DNA of 64,000 nt from Capitulum mitella (Eukaryota; Arthropoda; Thecostraca; Pollicipedomorpha; Pollicipedidae). Within the stretch, counting starts at the first letter, position 1. The number at the start of each line of letters is the position of its first letter. The notes beneath the pieces are model-generated. The model did no database searches. It was given only the letters and a program-made list of their open reading frames with translations, and was not told the DNA's origin. Positions 46,131 through 57,985 of this stretch are shown here, in pieces. A program made the position numbers and the translations under genes. The stretch covers positions 16,864,733 to 16,928,732 of the forward strand of contig CP099839.1 of NCBI GenBank assembly GCA_030062745.1. Reading direction: 5' to 3'.

Positions 46131-48276
46131 ATTGACTGACAGAGAAAACATTGCCACCCCGGCTGTTCATTGAGCTAATTAACGAACTTGAATGATTCAA
46201 ACACAAACCGATACACGATAACCCTGTACTGTGCAGCCTTGGAACGTTAGCAAAGTTAGGTTCAGTGACAGTGATAAGGTCACAATCCATCATCACATCC
46301 AAAAATTTACATCTTGCAATGCCCGTCGGAGAAGGTGGGATGCCGTCACATTTCATTCACAACACATTACCAGTAATTCAGACGCTTCAAACGTATCACG
46401 CACATCGATATTGTTGTTCTTTGCCGAGGTTCGGGTCGAGGATCAAATTCGAGTTTTATCCCAAATTATCTTAAACTATTGCACTGATATGATGATGCTG
46501 AATGCCATTCGCTAGCCCTCCATGATGCAGTTTGGAAAAGATGCCGTTCAACTTTCATTGTTTTAATTGGTAATTTTGCGTAATTTCTCACTACGAATGA
46601 GGCGAAGCGATATATAGACCCCTCATGACAGAACTGCATGTATCGCAACATGATCTTGTTCATATATGTAATCTATATTTCGACACATCGATACATGAAC
46701 ATGTAACATGCATCGCAGCATTTTACAATTCGTGTGTGCAGGCAAACGGCATATAAACCGAAACAGACATAAACTAATCGTAAACATGCCCGCATTTATG
46801 GAGTCATTTTGGCACTAACGTAAATGGCCTTGTCACAAATTTAGATTAATATTACGCGGAATGGATGTTAAGAAAGGTGGTGAAAACTTCGCTTCCTGAT
46901 GTTGGTTTTTAGGTGTCCTAAAAATCGCCAAGGAAATAATGTTTGTCCCTCTCAGTAAATGGCGGGTTAAACATCACAATGGCTCTTGGCATTTGCCTGT
47001 TCAGTTGATTCTGAGGTGAGGACGGTAACGTCAGAGTAACCCACTGTAAACAGCTAAGCGCATCATCGTGTCGCTTCTTTGGTGACACAACCTTTCGCCA
47101 CAAAATCACCCGTTACTTCGAGTGGCTTTATCAGGTGTAGGGGTCAGAATCTATGCAACGAGATACGCGTAGCTCGGACTGTAATCTTCAGCGTTACGGC
47201 CCACCGTCTATGATGAGATGCCAAGAAATGGCCTTGGCTCTCAGATAATCTCGATACACACAGCACGACGTCACCACCAAGGTGTAAAAAAATCGGTAAA
47301 AACGCATCACTCTTCCGTAAGATTTTTTTTGGCTTATTTTGATTTAAACTAGCGGTCTGGGCAGTATTTTCCACCAAACGACTCACTGGCCCCTGCACTA
47401 AAAAGGTGTGGGACGGCCAATCATCTTGGTCTGTACCTTTCTTTGTCGCTCGCGCGAGGTACACAGGAGGCTCACTGACGTCATCACGTTTTCCATGCCG
47501 CATAATTTCGTAACAAAACTGTCCAGCAGCGTCCAGTTTGCAGCATCCCTTGATACGTCAGTTCTGCACAATGCGACAAAAGGTTTTGTCGAGATCATCC
47601 AAAGCCATTCCAATACCACGTCGTAAAAACTATGATATTTTAGGATTTTTCCTTTTTTCCGCTTTTTCATAGTTCGCTTGGTCGTTATGGATGTATTAGT
47701 TACGCGAGATGGTTGATAGTGTGCGCTGTGTTTTCTAATGTAACGAGGGTTCATATACCATGTCACGGATGGTCATGTCATGTGTCATGTCAAGACCGTC
47801 CATGACCTCACGCAGTTTTATCATGAGCCAAATTTGTTTAGCTGCAATTTGTTCCAACATAATGACGATATACGTCATAAGACCATTTGTGTCAGAAATT
47901 GGCAAATTTACTGGTCGTGTTTCGATGTGAATGCAGTTTTGTGATGTCTTTGACGGTAATCGATTGCCGTTTGAATTGGCCGAATTGATTCAATGGTTGC
48001 CGAGTTACTGGGTGGGGACGTCTGACGCCCTATCCTAGTGACTGCAAGGTGACGACAACGCCCCCAGTGGCTGCCGGACTATGCTGCAGTAACATTAACA
48101 TGTTCGTACATACGTCTTTGAAACGCAGCCATTCAGAAGTCCATGTATTGGGCGCTCGTTGAATTTCACCATGGACTGAGCTGAACTGAGCACCATACTG
48201 AACTGAGCAATCTAGACGTAGCGGCCATAGCTGAAGATTTGCAAGAAGTAAGAGAAAATTACCTTGTATTTTTTAG
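46131..48276. other. Last part of the E-F intron, no gene seen
   Basis: Mixed-composition DNA. Short frames, including minus 47766-47398 and minus 47503-47144, lack recognised motifs. The intron ends in the good acceptor CCTTGTATTTTTTAG. Confidence 0.4.
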
Positions 48277-48397
48277 TTTATCTTTGAATCGGAGAAAGAA
48301 AAAGAATCGCCATCGGCAAAACTGATGAATGACATCCGACAAGGTGTGAAACTGAAAAAAGTCAAGTGCAACGACAGAAGCCGTCCTAATCTTCAAG
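48277..48397 (+). CDS. WH2 gene exon F: second WH2 motif
   Basis: A 121-base exon between a T-rich acceptor (TGTATTTTTTAG) and the near-consensus donor CAAG|GTACGT. From its first base it reads FIFESEKEKESPSAKLMNDI, then RQGVKLKKVKCNDRSRPNLQ. This is a textbook WH2 motif: helix KLMNDIRQG, core LKKV, basic tail. The helix, core and NDRS spacing match exon E. It leaves one base, which exon G completes. Because the exon lacks a starting ATG and is short, ORF listing alone would miss it. Confidence 0.88.
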
Positions 48398-49726
48398 GTA
48401 CGTTGTCAAAATAAAAGGCTTCGCTGTTCCTGCCTAACACAGCTGTCTAAAAAACGGAGTCTGGTGAGAATAGCTGTGATTTGCTTCTCAGGAAAGTAGA
48501 GAGTAGTTCTATGACGCATGCTTTAAATAACGGCGAGTCTGGAAAACGGAGTTCGATGAGAATAGCTGTGATTGCCTTCTAATGAAAGTAGATATTACTT
48601 CTATGATGCTGCTTTAAATAACGACAGCATCTTTGTCATCGTTGGGGAAGAGAGGGTTCCTTTGTTTTATTTCTTGGCTTTTACTTGAGTTACCACCTTT
48701 GTTTTGTTTCTCGGCTTCTATTCCAGTTAAAAAAGCCCAAATCCAAGCATTTTCAAATCGTCCAAAAATCCAGCAGGCGTACGATGTCCTGATGATTTCT
48801 GTGGCAGAGAAGCAACACATAAATACCGATGATGCCTCCCAATATGCAACGTTTTGCTATCTTAGACGCGATGTAAAAGCTTTTGTTTCCGCCATTGAAC
48901 ACAAGACGCCCGAAAAGAGATCTGTGTTTCATGACAGTTAAGTTTCATATGACCCGAACACCTGTTCTCAATGTGCAAAGGAAAGACAACAAACACAAGT
49001 ATCCGTGTGCTGTTGTTGTTTGAAGCCCGTGCTCTTTTCATCTTTGCCCTAATTTCGAACACAATGCGCTTTCGTCAGGACTGCACTCAAAGTGCGACTG
49101 CGATAAAGCCGCGCTCCAATTTGTAAAATAAATCACTCTTTACTGTGAATGTCATAATAGACACAAAGTAAGCATACAATAAATAGCGCTTTTGCGAGAG
49201 CATCTGCCATCAGCTCTGCAGTGCTGCATACATATACCGATTGAGAAGCGATGAAAGTGCAAAATAGTCTATTCTGCAACAAACTTTATGCGTCCTGCGG
49301 ACTCGACAGGAGCGGCAGTTGCTGTTTTACGTATTGTTTATCCGTCGGACCTAATAGCATTCTGGGCTCTTCCCAGCAAAAAGGATACCGTCAAGGATAT
49401 CACTCAAGGATACATGTCTCAATGCCTTCCGGACGTCCGGCAGCTACATACCGATTCCACACTCGATACACCAACGATATCGACGGCGTGAAGTCATAGC
49501 ACCGTCATGGCTGCGGCTTAACTGCTCATAACATGACCGTCATCACATGGTAATCACAATGACTCACACAGCGTACGTTTCCGGCCAGCAAGTCGGCTGC
49601 CCGCGGTCTCCAACTCCTCGCTAGCATCGCGCCAACCTAACGGAAGCCGGAACTTAAGCGTGAACGGTAACCATTGCCCCACGGACATAGTTTGAAGCGC
49701 CGACGCACATCACGTGCCTGCCGCAG
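48398..49726. other. Intron F-G, no other gene seen
   Basis: Mixed DNA of about 1.3 kb containing a near-duplicate segment (about 48448-48505 and 48540-48598, sharing GAGAATAGCTGTGATT and TTCTATGA). Open frames such as plus 49288-49491 are unrecognised. Confidence 0.4.
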
Positions 49727-49830
49727 GCCTGCGGAAGCTGCGCCGACAGAAGACGTCGGAGGCGTTCCTGAATCTGCCGCCCGAGGAGCTGCTGGATTCG
49801 GAGCCTGAAGATCTGGACGACATTGACAAG
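49727..49830 (+). CDS. WH2 gene exon G: charged linker
   Basis: The acceptor TGCCTGCCGCAG gives GC, completing the glycine codon split after exon F, then LRKLRRQKTSEAFLNLPPEE and LLDSEPEDLDDIDK. It ends in phase 0 at AAG|GTGACC, in agreement with exon H. A basic start passing into an acidic end follows the WH2 pair. A run of 16 Gs begins six bases into the intron (49837-49852). Confidence 0.82.
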
Positions 49831-50414
49831 GTGACCGGGGGGGGGGGGGGGGCCGCGGTCGGTGACGGAAGCGGCCAGACCGCACCGCCGGAACCGCACG
49901 TGTCCTGTTTGCCTGCATGGTCATTGTGTACTGGCCCGGGGCCGATTTCCGCCTGGGACGGAGAATGAATCAAGGATGTTGACGAGTTGGTCTAAATGAA
50001 GCTCGGGTTGTTCTTTGCCACGGATCCTCTTGCTGCGTCAGTGTATTTGCGTTCGCTTTATTCATCGGCTCTGGCCGGTACTTTGTAGACTTTTGAGGTT
50101 CATGTGAAATCCTTGGAACGTGTGGCATCGGTTTCTTAAGGTAATTTGGGAGAGAAGAACTCCTCTCAGAAAGAAATTTTCATACTTTTTGTCTACAAAC
50201 TGTGTTGAAAACGGCGCTTATTATGTATCGGCTGTAGTTGGTTTCGCCTGCAAGTGCGGCAAAGAGGTACTGTGGACCACTTTCCACGCATTGAGTCCCG
50301 TGGCTACGTAATGCTATTGGTTCCGCCATCGTGGCGCGTATTGTCCACGTCCATCTTCGTGCTTCAAACTGACCATGCCTGACCAACGTGATCTGCCATG
50401 TTACCTCTCAACAG

Positions 50415-50576
50415 GTGCGCGATGACCTACAATCCACCCGCCAACTGCTGGGTGGCGAGGTGAAGAACAGAGAGCGTCTGGTCAAAGAGAACAAGCACCT
50501 GAAGGCTGAATTAAGGCGTGTCCAAGAGGAGCTCGAGCGCACCAGAATATCCAACAACCCGACAGTGGAACGCAAG
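50415..50576 (+). CDS. WH2 gene exon H: coiled-coil start
   Basis: The acceptor TACCTCTCAACAG opens in phase 0 and 54 codons run to the donor CAAG|GTAGAA. The peptide VRDDLQSTRQLLGGEVKNRE, RLVKENKHLKAELRRVQEE, LERTRISNNPTVERK has a clear heptad pattern of Leu/Val with charged positions and no proline until its end, so a coiled coil is likely. Phases agree with G and I. Confidence 0.85.
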
Positions 50577-52076
50577 GTAGAATGTTTCATATGTGCCAGT
50601 CTTCGTTTATTTTATCGAACGCTTTTTCTGCTATCGCTACCGATTGCTTGCGCCCCCAAAATTCTGTTGGCATGACAAATTCCTGAAATGGGCAAATAAA
50701 AACTGCGAAAACTTCCTGTGCATCCTTTGGATATATAAATATATCGTAGACACATTATTCTGAAGATAAACTACAACATGATAGATCTGTAATAAGAGTG
50801 CTGATGGCACGATGCTTTGAGGCATGTAATCAACAACGCATCAACATATCAGTCGAGGATTACGTTTGTCTTCATTACATTTTATGGCAATCGCTAACAG
50901 TTCATAGCATTCTCAGTCTTAAGATGTTTTCTCGACAGATTTCTCCAGCGCATTCAGCGGGGATGCCATGGGCTCTCAACTGAATAAAACTCTCCGGTAA
51001 TCTGTGCCGACATTCGGCTGTCTTTGTCACGTGACTGATACAGAATACGAAGTCTGATGAGCTGGCAGCTATGAGTATGCAGGAGTTTTACAAGGCTGGC
51101 TACCTGACTCACCGGCTTTGCTTAGCGTGAAACATATCACTGACCGTTCTACTCGACGGCAACTTGACGTCTAAACAGTATGCACTGTTATATAAAGGTT
51201 TAATCGCGTCTTTTGAAGGCAGTCAAGTCGTTCAGATACCCTGAAAGACCCTCGTGAACCATAATGCATACAGTTAAAACAAGTCCTTAAAACTGCGTAC
51301 ATCGATGAGGTTGTAAACTCCGACAATCTGCAAAGACCAGAACAAAGGATACAAAAGTAACGAGTGAACGTAATTGGAAATGCTCTTGATGCAATGGTTC
51401 TTTTGAGCGTGAAGCGTTGTTACCCTGCGAAAACAATTTAGCCCCCTGGAAAACGGAAGCTGAGTCAAAAATGTTGTCTGTTTTTTTAGGTATGTAATGT
51501 GAATGTTTTGTGACACAAAGGCATAAAAAAGGGGTAATTAAACTCGGCAGTACTAAACACATAATTTTTTTGCATGATTTTTAAATACATACAACCCTAA
51601 GCAGTTTTGCAGCTGGAGAATGAAAATGTTTTTCTTTTTGACATAATCAGATTCCCGAACATTTCCGCAATAAACAAAGAGCACATTTTAAAGCTTTAAA
51701 TAAAGAACACATTTTGGTCTGACTCATTAAGCATTCGTTTCCATGCTCGCTTCTTGAATACATTTTTTTCATCCAGTTTGGTATACCGTGAAGAAATATT
51801 TTTGTCCTTCGTATTTTAAGTTTCAGAGGTAGCCACTAATGTTTATGCAATTGACTGTCGTTTTGTTCTTCGCAAAATTTGCTGTAAATTCATTAATCCA
51901 TGCAGCATTCATTGCTGGAATTTTTCAGCATTTCTTATTATACACAAGAGAATACTGTGGCTGGGTCTCGTCAAGTCCGATTTGGCCTATGCATACGTTT
52001 TTTGTGCTTGTTGACGTAGAACTCGCGAAGGCCCTCCCCAGCGGGAACCAGAAACAGTTGCCGTGCTGTGGCTCAG
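50577..52076. other. Intron H-I, no other gene seen
   Basis: AT-rich intron of 1.5 kb with no recognised repeat or exon. It ends at the acceptor GTGCTGTGGCTCAG. Confidence 0.6.
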
Positions 52077-53087
52077 GGGTCGTCGTTCTACGACGTGACC
52101 GCGCCGTGCCCCCAGGCGGACGCGTCGTCGACTGAGGCGGACGGCCTGGAGGACGACCTGGGCGCGCTGGAGGGCGAGATGGAGGCCATGCGGCACCAGG
52201 CGGGCGCGTCCAGCCGGGAAGCGCAGCTCTGGCAGGAGCGATGCAGGAGCGCCGAGCAGGAGCTGGCCGCGCTGCGGGTCCGGCTAGAGGAGGCCGAGCA
52301 CGGCCGCGCCAGGGGCCGCAAGGTCTCCATGGAGAACGGCGGAGTGGATGGCGAGGTGCGGCGCAACCGGTCGTCGGCCAAGGTAGCCAAGAGCAGGACC
52401 AAAGACAGGATCGCAAAGACGGCGACACAGGGCAGGGTGAGCCGGGACGAGACGGACAGAAGGGCCCGGGAAGAGCAGGAGAAAGAGGAGACCTCGGAGG
52501 AAGAGTCCTCGGAGGAGGAGCTGGACAGTGACGAGGAGAGACGCAGGAGCGTCGATCAAGAGAAGAAGAAGCAGATGAGAGAGCTGAAGATGTGCCAGAG
52601 CAAGGTGTCACATATACAGACTAAAGAAAAACACGCTAAGGACGAACGACTTCATCTTAAAAACCGAATCAAGACCTTAAATCAAAACATGAAAGACGAA
52701 AATAGGAAGTACAAAGAGCTGCAACGAGAAGTTAAGAAAATGGGCGCCATGCTTAAAGATAGCGATGACGAAAACAGCGAGGAGGACGACGACGAGGAGT
52801 CGGATGACGAAACAAGTGAAGAATCGGAGTCAGAAACTGGGACTGAGACAGAGGAGGAGTCATCGGAAGAGTCTGAATCTGACGACGACAGTCTTCCATT
52901 GGAGGAAAGAATGCAAGTCATGCAAGAACGGGCAAAGCGTCATGAGGACAACGAAAAAGCCATCAAGAAAGGCAATTACATGTTGAAAACGACAGCTGAG
53001 AGATTATTTGATAACTTAAGAGAGGAAAAGGAAAAATACCGCGTGCTCGAAAGACAACTAAATGACCTTGTTAATGAGCTAGGGTGA
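52077..53087 (+). CDS. WH2 gene exon I: long charged coiled-coil C-terminal region
   Basis: It opens in phase 0 and reads GSSFYDVTAPCPQADASS, then a helical segment rich in Glu/Arg/Leu heptads (EGEMEAMRHQAGASSREAQ, AALRVRLEEAEHGRA). After a Lys/Arg region come acidic ETSEEESSEEELDSDEE and a second helical part. Further on are DDENSEEDDDEESDDETSEE and the closing helix EKYRVLERQLNDLVNELG before TGA at 53085-53087. The composition suggests dimerisation through coiled coils broken by acidic linkers. No AATAAA lies close downstream, and AGG|GTGAGG at about 53082 is a usable donor, so an alternative splice into further exons is possible. Confidence 0.85.
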   Translation, partial: GSSFYDVTAPCPQADASSTEADGLEDDLGALEGEMEAMRHQAGASSREAQLWQERCRSAEQELAALRVRLEEAEHGRARGRKVSMENGGVDGEVRRNRSSAKVAKSRTKDRIAKTATQGRVSRDETDRRAREEQEKEETSEEESSEEELDSDEERRRSVDQEKKKQMRELKMCQSKVSHIQTKEKHAKDERLHLKNRIKTLNQNMKDENRKYKELQREVKKMGAMLKDSDDENSEEDDDEESDDETSEESESETGTETEEESSEESESDDDSLPLEERMQVMQERAKRHEDNEKAIKKGNYMLKTTAERLFDNLREEKEKYRVLERQLNDLVNELG

Positions 53088-54031
53088 GGTAATTGTGTTC
53101 TGTATTTTGCATACTGATGGTATTGCAACTTGGTTTCAGATACCATTCTCTGGAAAGCTAAGCGTGCGGTGTACATTTACAGTCATTTTATTTGCATTAT
53201 ATTTGTGCCATGAATTGCAGTGAGCTGATCCTTTGATGATAAGAAATGCATTGCAAATGCTACAGTTAGTTTTGCTGTCGGTGTCCTAATGACAGTTTGA
53301 ATCGAAAACATCCCGTCATGCTTTATCTGAATATACGATACACGTTTTCGTTTTTTTTTTTCTTTTTAACAAAGGTTGGAAATGATGTTATACCCCTGGG
53401 AGGACGATATCATTTTCGTTACTTGCACAAAAGTTGCCTATTTTCAATGGTCACGAACAAGTTTCGATCAACAGCATGCTGAATTTACATGAGGAATCAT
53501 AAAAAAAATATTGGTGCTAGGTCGTTCGGTGCCGTGGACAACTGCGTCGTACGTGATATCCGATGGAAACGCAACGGCCTAAGAGCAGCACGTGGTTCCT
53601 CAAGTGGTCCCCAATTCAGTAATGTTATGTCTCATACCCCTTGTGTAATCGTCCCATGTTACCACACAGTTATCGGCAAATCATAAGCCTTTCACAGCAT
53701 GTAAACCGCATTTGGTCATTGGTGAGCGGCTTACTGTGATTTCTCAGAACAAACCGCCTCACCCCAAAATCCTTGCTTTGTCGCCAATTCTCGAGAGAAG
53801 GAGCCGGATATCCCATTATCCGATTTAACTCTCAGCTTGCAAGACCTACCTATCAAGAGCTCACCCTGATGGTGGTATTTCCAGAACCGCTCCTCTTGGC
53901 CTAGAAGAAAGCAAAACACCGCTGCTATTCCCTCAGCCACAAGCAGCCAGTTGTGATGCTGGCCCATAACAACATGATAAATATAACTCAGAGGAGCAAA
54001 CCATTAATTTTACTACAACATACATATCTAC
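53088..54031. other. 3' flank or intron of the WH2 gene
   Basis: AT-rich DNA without a clear polyadenylation signal or exon. Open frames (for instance minus 53967-53731) are unrecognised. Confidence 0.4.
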
Positions 54032-55244
54032 AGGACCCTATTCCCGGCGGGGGTGGGGACTGAATCTGACCCTCGGGTTTTCTGCTTGCCAATTGTAGGC
54101 TTTTTGACGCAGCTTCACGAAACTTGGTCACGTTTCCTAGCTTTTCATTCTTCGTGCTGTGACGAAATTTCGAAATTCTATTCTACTGAGGGATGGAGCC
54201 AGGCAACGTTTTTGGGAGGAACCTCAGGCCATTTTTGGCCCTGTTAAGGGTAAAAGGAAAATAACTGGCAAAAAGTAGCATTTTTAAGGTAAAACTTAAA
54301 ACTTTATATGGGTGTATAGCTAAATAGTTGGGCAACGTGCAAGTACAGTTTTGTTTATCTGAGGTCACTTTACAAGGTCAGGTCAAGGTAAAAATTCAAA
54401 ACTTGGTTTTATAGTATTAATTTCCACGCCATTTTTTTAAATGCCAAACCCTGAATATATATGACATAGAAGCATGCCCTCTACTTGCGCATCAGTTTTC
54501 AGCTTTATATCAGGTCGGGTCACGGAGCTATGACCCAAAATGTCAGTGAGCATACCCTATATCACAATAGTCGTAAAATGGAACTTTCGAAATAGAGTGA
54601 AATCAAATGAATGAAAACGTTTACAGATAATATGAAAAGTGCACGAGATCATTCTAAGTGGCTCCAAGGTCACTGGAGTCATTTAAGGTCAAAGGTCACA
54701 AGTTGATATGAAGAGCATATGACCACGGCAGTTCTCCTTTTTCATGTCCCTGGCACCGCCTATGCTAACATTACACAAACAATGTAATACGATTTGTACT
54801 TATCTAGCATAAGATGACTAGCAGAAGCCAAAAAAGGGTGTTTGCCTCTTTTGTTCATTCATTTGTTACAAAACTAATCCTCCTATTTTTGAAACCCCGT
54901 GAACCCCAGTGAATTTTTTTCAAAATTTCATATGTGTGTACCAGTTTAAAAGCCCCATTGATAATCTCTCGATTCATGCCAATTTCATCGAAATCGGTCC
55001 ATAAACAATGGAGTTATAAGATGTCCAAAAGTTTCCCTCCATTTTGATATTTTTGCCCCCTATATCCACCCCTTTCAAAATTCTGAAAATTTCTTTCTTT
55101 CAAAGTGTAGTTCACGTCATGGTAAATCGATTGCCGTTTGTTGCGATGAAATCGGATGTGTTGTTCTCGAGATCTCGGGGAGGCCGAATCCTCCTCCCTG
55201 CCGAGAATCGGCCATACCGTCTAGCCCTCCGAGAATAGGGCTAA
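54032..55244 (+). mobile_element. R2c: TTAA element, family R2, worn ends
   Basis: ACCCTATTCCCGGCGGGGG at the left and CCGAGAATAGGGCTAA at the right match the R2 termini, with both TTAA edges mutated (AGGA and CTAA). The interior is colinear with R2a and R2b across its full length. Half-sites such as AAGGTCAAAGGTCAC occur at about 54686-54700. No transposase is present. Confidence 0.9.
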
Positions 55245-56346
55245 TGCAGTTCACGAGTTCCTGCTGTTACAACTACTCAGCGATGGAACAAAGCTTCCAC
55301 TTCAATTTAGGAGCGCCACCGCAGGAAAACACGTGATTTCGACGGCATCGAGAACTTAGTAGGAAGCTTGGCTTCCCGCTCTGGTGAAGTAAGCTTATTT
55401 TCCATGTACACCCGGCTTCTGGCCTAATTCATCTGACGCCTGGCTTGGAGACGGTCACGCTGACTACCCCACGGCTGTGTTTTTGTTGACATTACACTAA
55501 GTCCAACCGTGACACTGGCGCCATAAAATTTGCTTTTAACCTGAATGGCACAGCCAGATCTAGGGTTGCAACAGCAACAGCCGGTGCTTTGCTTGGACTA
55601 GGACCGCAAAATACTCAGTACCTTGTGGTCATTTTTGGGACAGATCATTACTTAAAACACTGAATTATCATTGATGTAGAACTTGACTCAAAGTGTCCAT
55701 GGTTACAACCAACGGTCAATTACAGCTTCACGATCAGCTGTGCCGCAAAAACAACATGGAACAATTCATAAAATGCATCCACATTTTCCGGCTTTTATTG
55801 GAACGAGCGGCACCCTGACAACAAAGCTGTGGGATATCAGGTTAATACTTTTGCAGGTTAGGAGTAACCCCCAGCCTTAAATGTGCCACATTAGTGAGCA
55901 GCAACTGGTCCTACAGGTTGCGATCCTATCGCTTGTTTTCGAGAAACAGCATGAAGTCTGCACGAGTCACGGAACTGATCCCAATCACCGGGATCAACAC
56001 TAAACTGTCAGAACGACACTAAATTGTCAAGGTAAACAAGAAATCTCACCAGGGACGAGCGTAAGAACAGGTTACCACACCCCATGCGGCTGTGCAGCAT
56101 ACAACAAAGGTAAGAAAAGACACGAATCGTTCCGAATGGGCGCAGTAACGTGGCAAAATGTACACAAAATGGAGATGGAATCGTTTGAACATAAATTGTG
56201 ATCCTATGCCTCCACCTTCCATTGTTTTGTTTTCGGGATCTTTCAAATTTTTTCTCTCTCTCATTTTTTTGCCGTCGTGTCGATTTGTCTCCCACCACGT
56301 TTTAATCTTGTGCTCGTCACTCCTGCTACGTCGAGGCACCCTGCAG
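55245..56346. other. Spacer, no gene seen
   Basis: Mixed DNA with short, unrecognised open frames on both strands. It ends in the acceptor-like ACCCTGCAG. Confidence 0.4.
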
Positions 56347-56607
56347 GCCACATTTGCCAAGCGACTAGCCAGCAGGCACCAAAGCGAAACCGCAGCCTGC
56401 CGCCGTCTGACGTCATCGGTGCCATGATCCGACCGCAGACCCGGAGCGGTGACGTTCCTCGCGTTCCCGCCCCTCTCCGCTGTGGTTCAACATCCGAACG
56501 AGCGACGTCTGGCTCTTCCCTCTCTCGTGAGATGGCCGGGATTAGCGGCCTTCAGCAGGGGAGAGACGAGTCCACATCGCCGAGATTCGTCACAACTGGG
56601 CAGAGAG
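56347..56607 (+). CDS. Candidate coding exon J (unassigned)
   Basis: A GC-rich block between CCCTGCAG and the good donor AGAG|GTGAAG. In the frame with two leading bases it reads HICQATSQQAPKRNRSLPPS, DVIGAMIRPQTRSGDVPRVP, GSTSERATSGSSLSREMAGI, a Ser/Pro/Arg-rich, probably disordered peptide with GC-ending codons like those of exons A-I. The phase (two bases in, one out) does not join exon I or exon K directly. It could belong to the 3' part of the WH2 gene or to a separate gene. No family recognised. Confidence 0.38.
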
Positions 56608-57985
56608 GTGAAGCAGCAAACAAGGGCTTGCCTGCGGTTCTTCCAAGCACGGTTGGTCCATCTGAATTTCTTCTTGGGAACCTTTCTCAGTTTTCGTGTC
56701 GATACGATGGGACGCGAACTAAGGTTTCTGGAACGTCGGCCGGTTGCAATGTGTGATTGCTTTTTTTTGGCAGCGGTACTCACTGCCAGGTTTTGATCTG
56801 TAGGAACTGTTTGATATTTCAGTTCTGATGTTTCAAGATGTCCGACTGTTTTGTTCATGATAAAGCTTGCCCTCCTCAATAGGAGGCTCCTATTGCACAT
56901 GTGTTTCCTTAGCAAAAAATGGCTCTGTAGGTCGATAAGTAATCCTGATCCACTGCTGCACTAACAAATCATTCAAAATTTAATTTTCTGATTACAAAGA
57001 AACTGAAGCTTAGGTCACTTCCAAATTTATTCATGACTTCAGTTCTGATTTGTGATGTCCATCATGACTGGGGTGTAGCCATCACAAGTGATACAAGGCA
57101 GTAGTGGCGGAACCTCTAGAGATGGGGGGACAAATATGATTTTACCTCGTTTCTTTCTGTACATCACCACCGGTTTAATGTTAAATGTTACTCAAAGTTC
57201 ATGGGAAGCTGTCCCCTTTCCCTTCCCACCCCCGGTTCCATCGGCCCTGATGGTTGGCGACAGTATTTTGAAATGAATGCTGTGAAAACATTGCGGACAT
57301 AATTATGTCAGTTTTTCGTAATTCGTGGACTGACAGGGTCATACCTAACCTCATAAGGCCAGACTACACATTGCCATTGCAGATGGCAAAATTTTGTTCT
57401 TCCCTTTGACAACAATCTTGGATTCTGTGATACTTCGAGGACTGCCTACCTGAAGTTAGGTGCTATCTGTTATTACACATATACAGTAAATTATAATAAT
57501 ATATAGTATATTGTATATAAATATATATTTTATGTAATGTTAAGTAAGGTGTAATTTATTAAAGACTGACTACTCGAATTAAGGTTTTCTTTATTAAATT
57601 ATCATGCCTCTCCTGGAAGACAAAAATATTGCATTCTTTATCACTGTTGTAAAAACTGATCCTCCTCATTCTTTGAAGGAATGGCAAATTATGCACTGCA
57701 TGCGATTCATACGCGATATAATTCAATAATATAACATAATTGGAATAATCTATTTTCCCGCGAAATGGTGTGGCAGCCTGATCAATGAAAATTAGGAAGT
57801 CAGGGCCTACACAATGCGGTAGATGAAAGTGATTTAAATGTGAACCACAGACTGATATACATGTAACCATGCGTCTTTGCAAGGCATTGCGATTTCTTGA
57901 TGTGAATGACGTAACATTCGCACCGTAATATTTCGATTTTTTTAAAGTATTTCTGACTGCATAATCCGCAAAATTTGGTCTCCAG
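56608..57985. other. AT-rich spacer or intron
   Basis: Strongly AT-rich, with TA-rich DNA around 57475-57540. About 57105-57130 has GTGGCGGAACC followed by a G-run, a worn repeat fragment. No gene is recognised. Confidence 0.4.

Larger units (their letters stand above)
33636..53087 (+). other. Gene model: two-WH2-motif actin-binding protein, exons A-I
   Basis: Nine exons on one strand: A 33636-34175, B 34455-34675, C 34729-34970, D 36094-36261, E 36979-37198, F 48277-48397, G 49727-49830, H 50415-50576, I 52077-53087. The protein order is acidic Ser/Glu-rich region, repeated Pro-x-Trp motifs, polyproline, acidic tract, polyproline, WH2, WH2, then coiled coil. Known family facts: WH2 motifs bind monomeric actin, and insect SALS combines two WH2 motifs with proline-rich sequence and promotes pointed-end growth of thin filaments. 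SALS orthology is my inference; espin/forked-like or another WH2 protein is possible. The N-terminus is not found, and phases at B-C and D-E do not agree with the best splice sites. Confidence 0.6.

Noticed and set aside
47144-47766. Two overlapping minus-strand frames of about 120 codons, considered as transposase relics
   Set aside because: No transposase or reverse-transcriptase motif could be found. The residues look random and there are no terminal repeats.
51925-52611. Minus-strand open frame of 228 codons
   Set aside because: It is antisense to exon I and consists of Pro/Ser/Arg-rich sequence produced by GC-rich coding DNA on the other strand.
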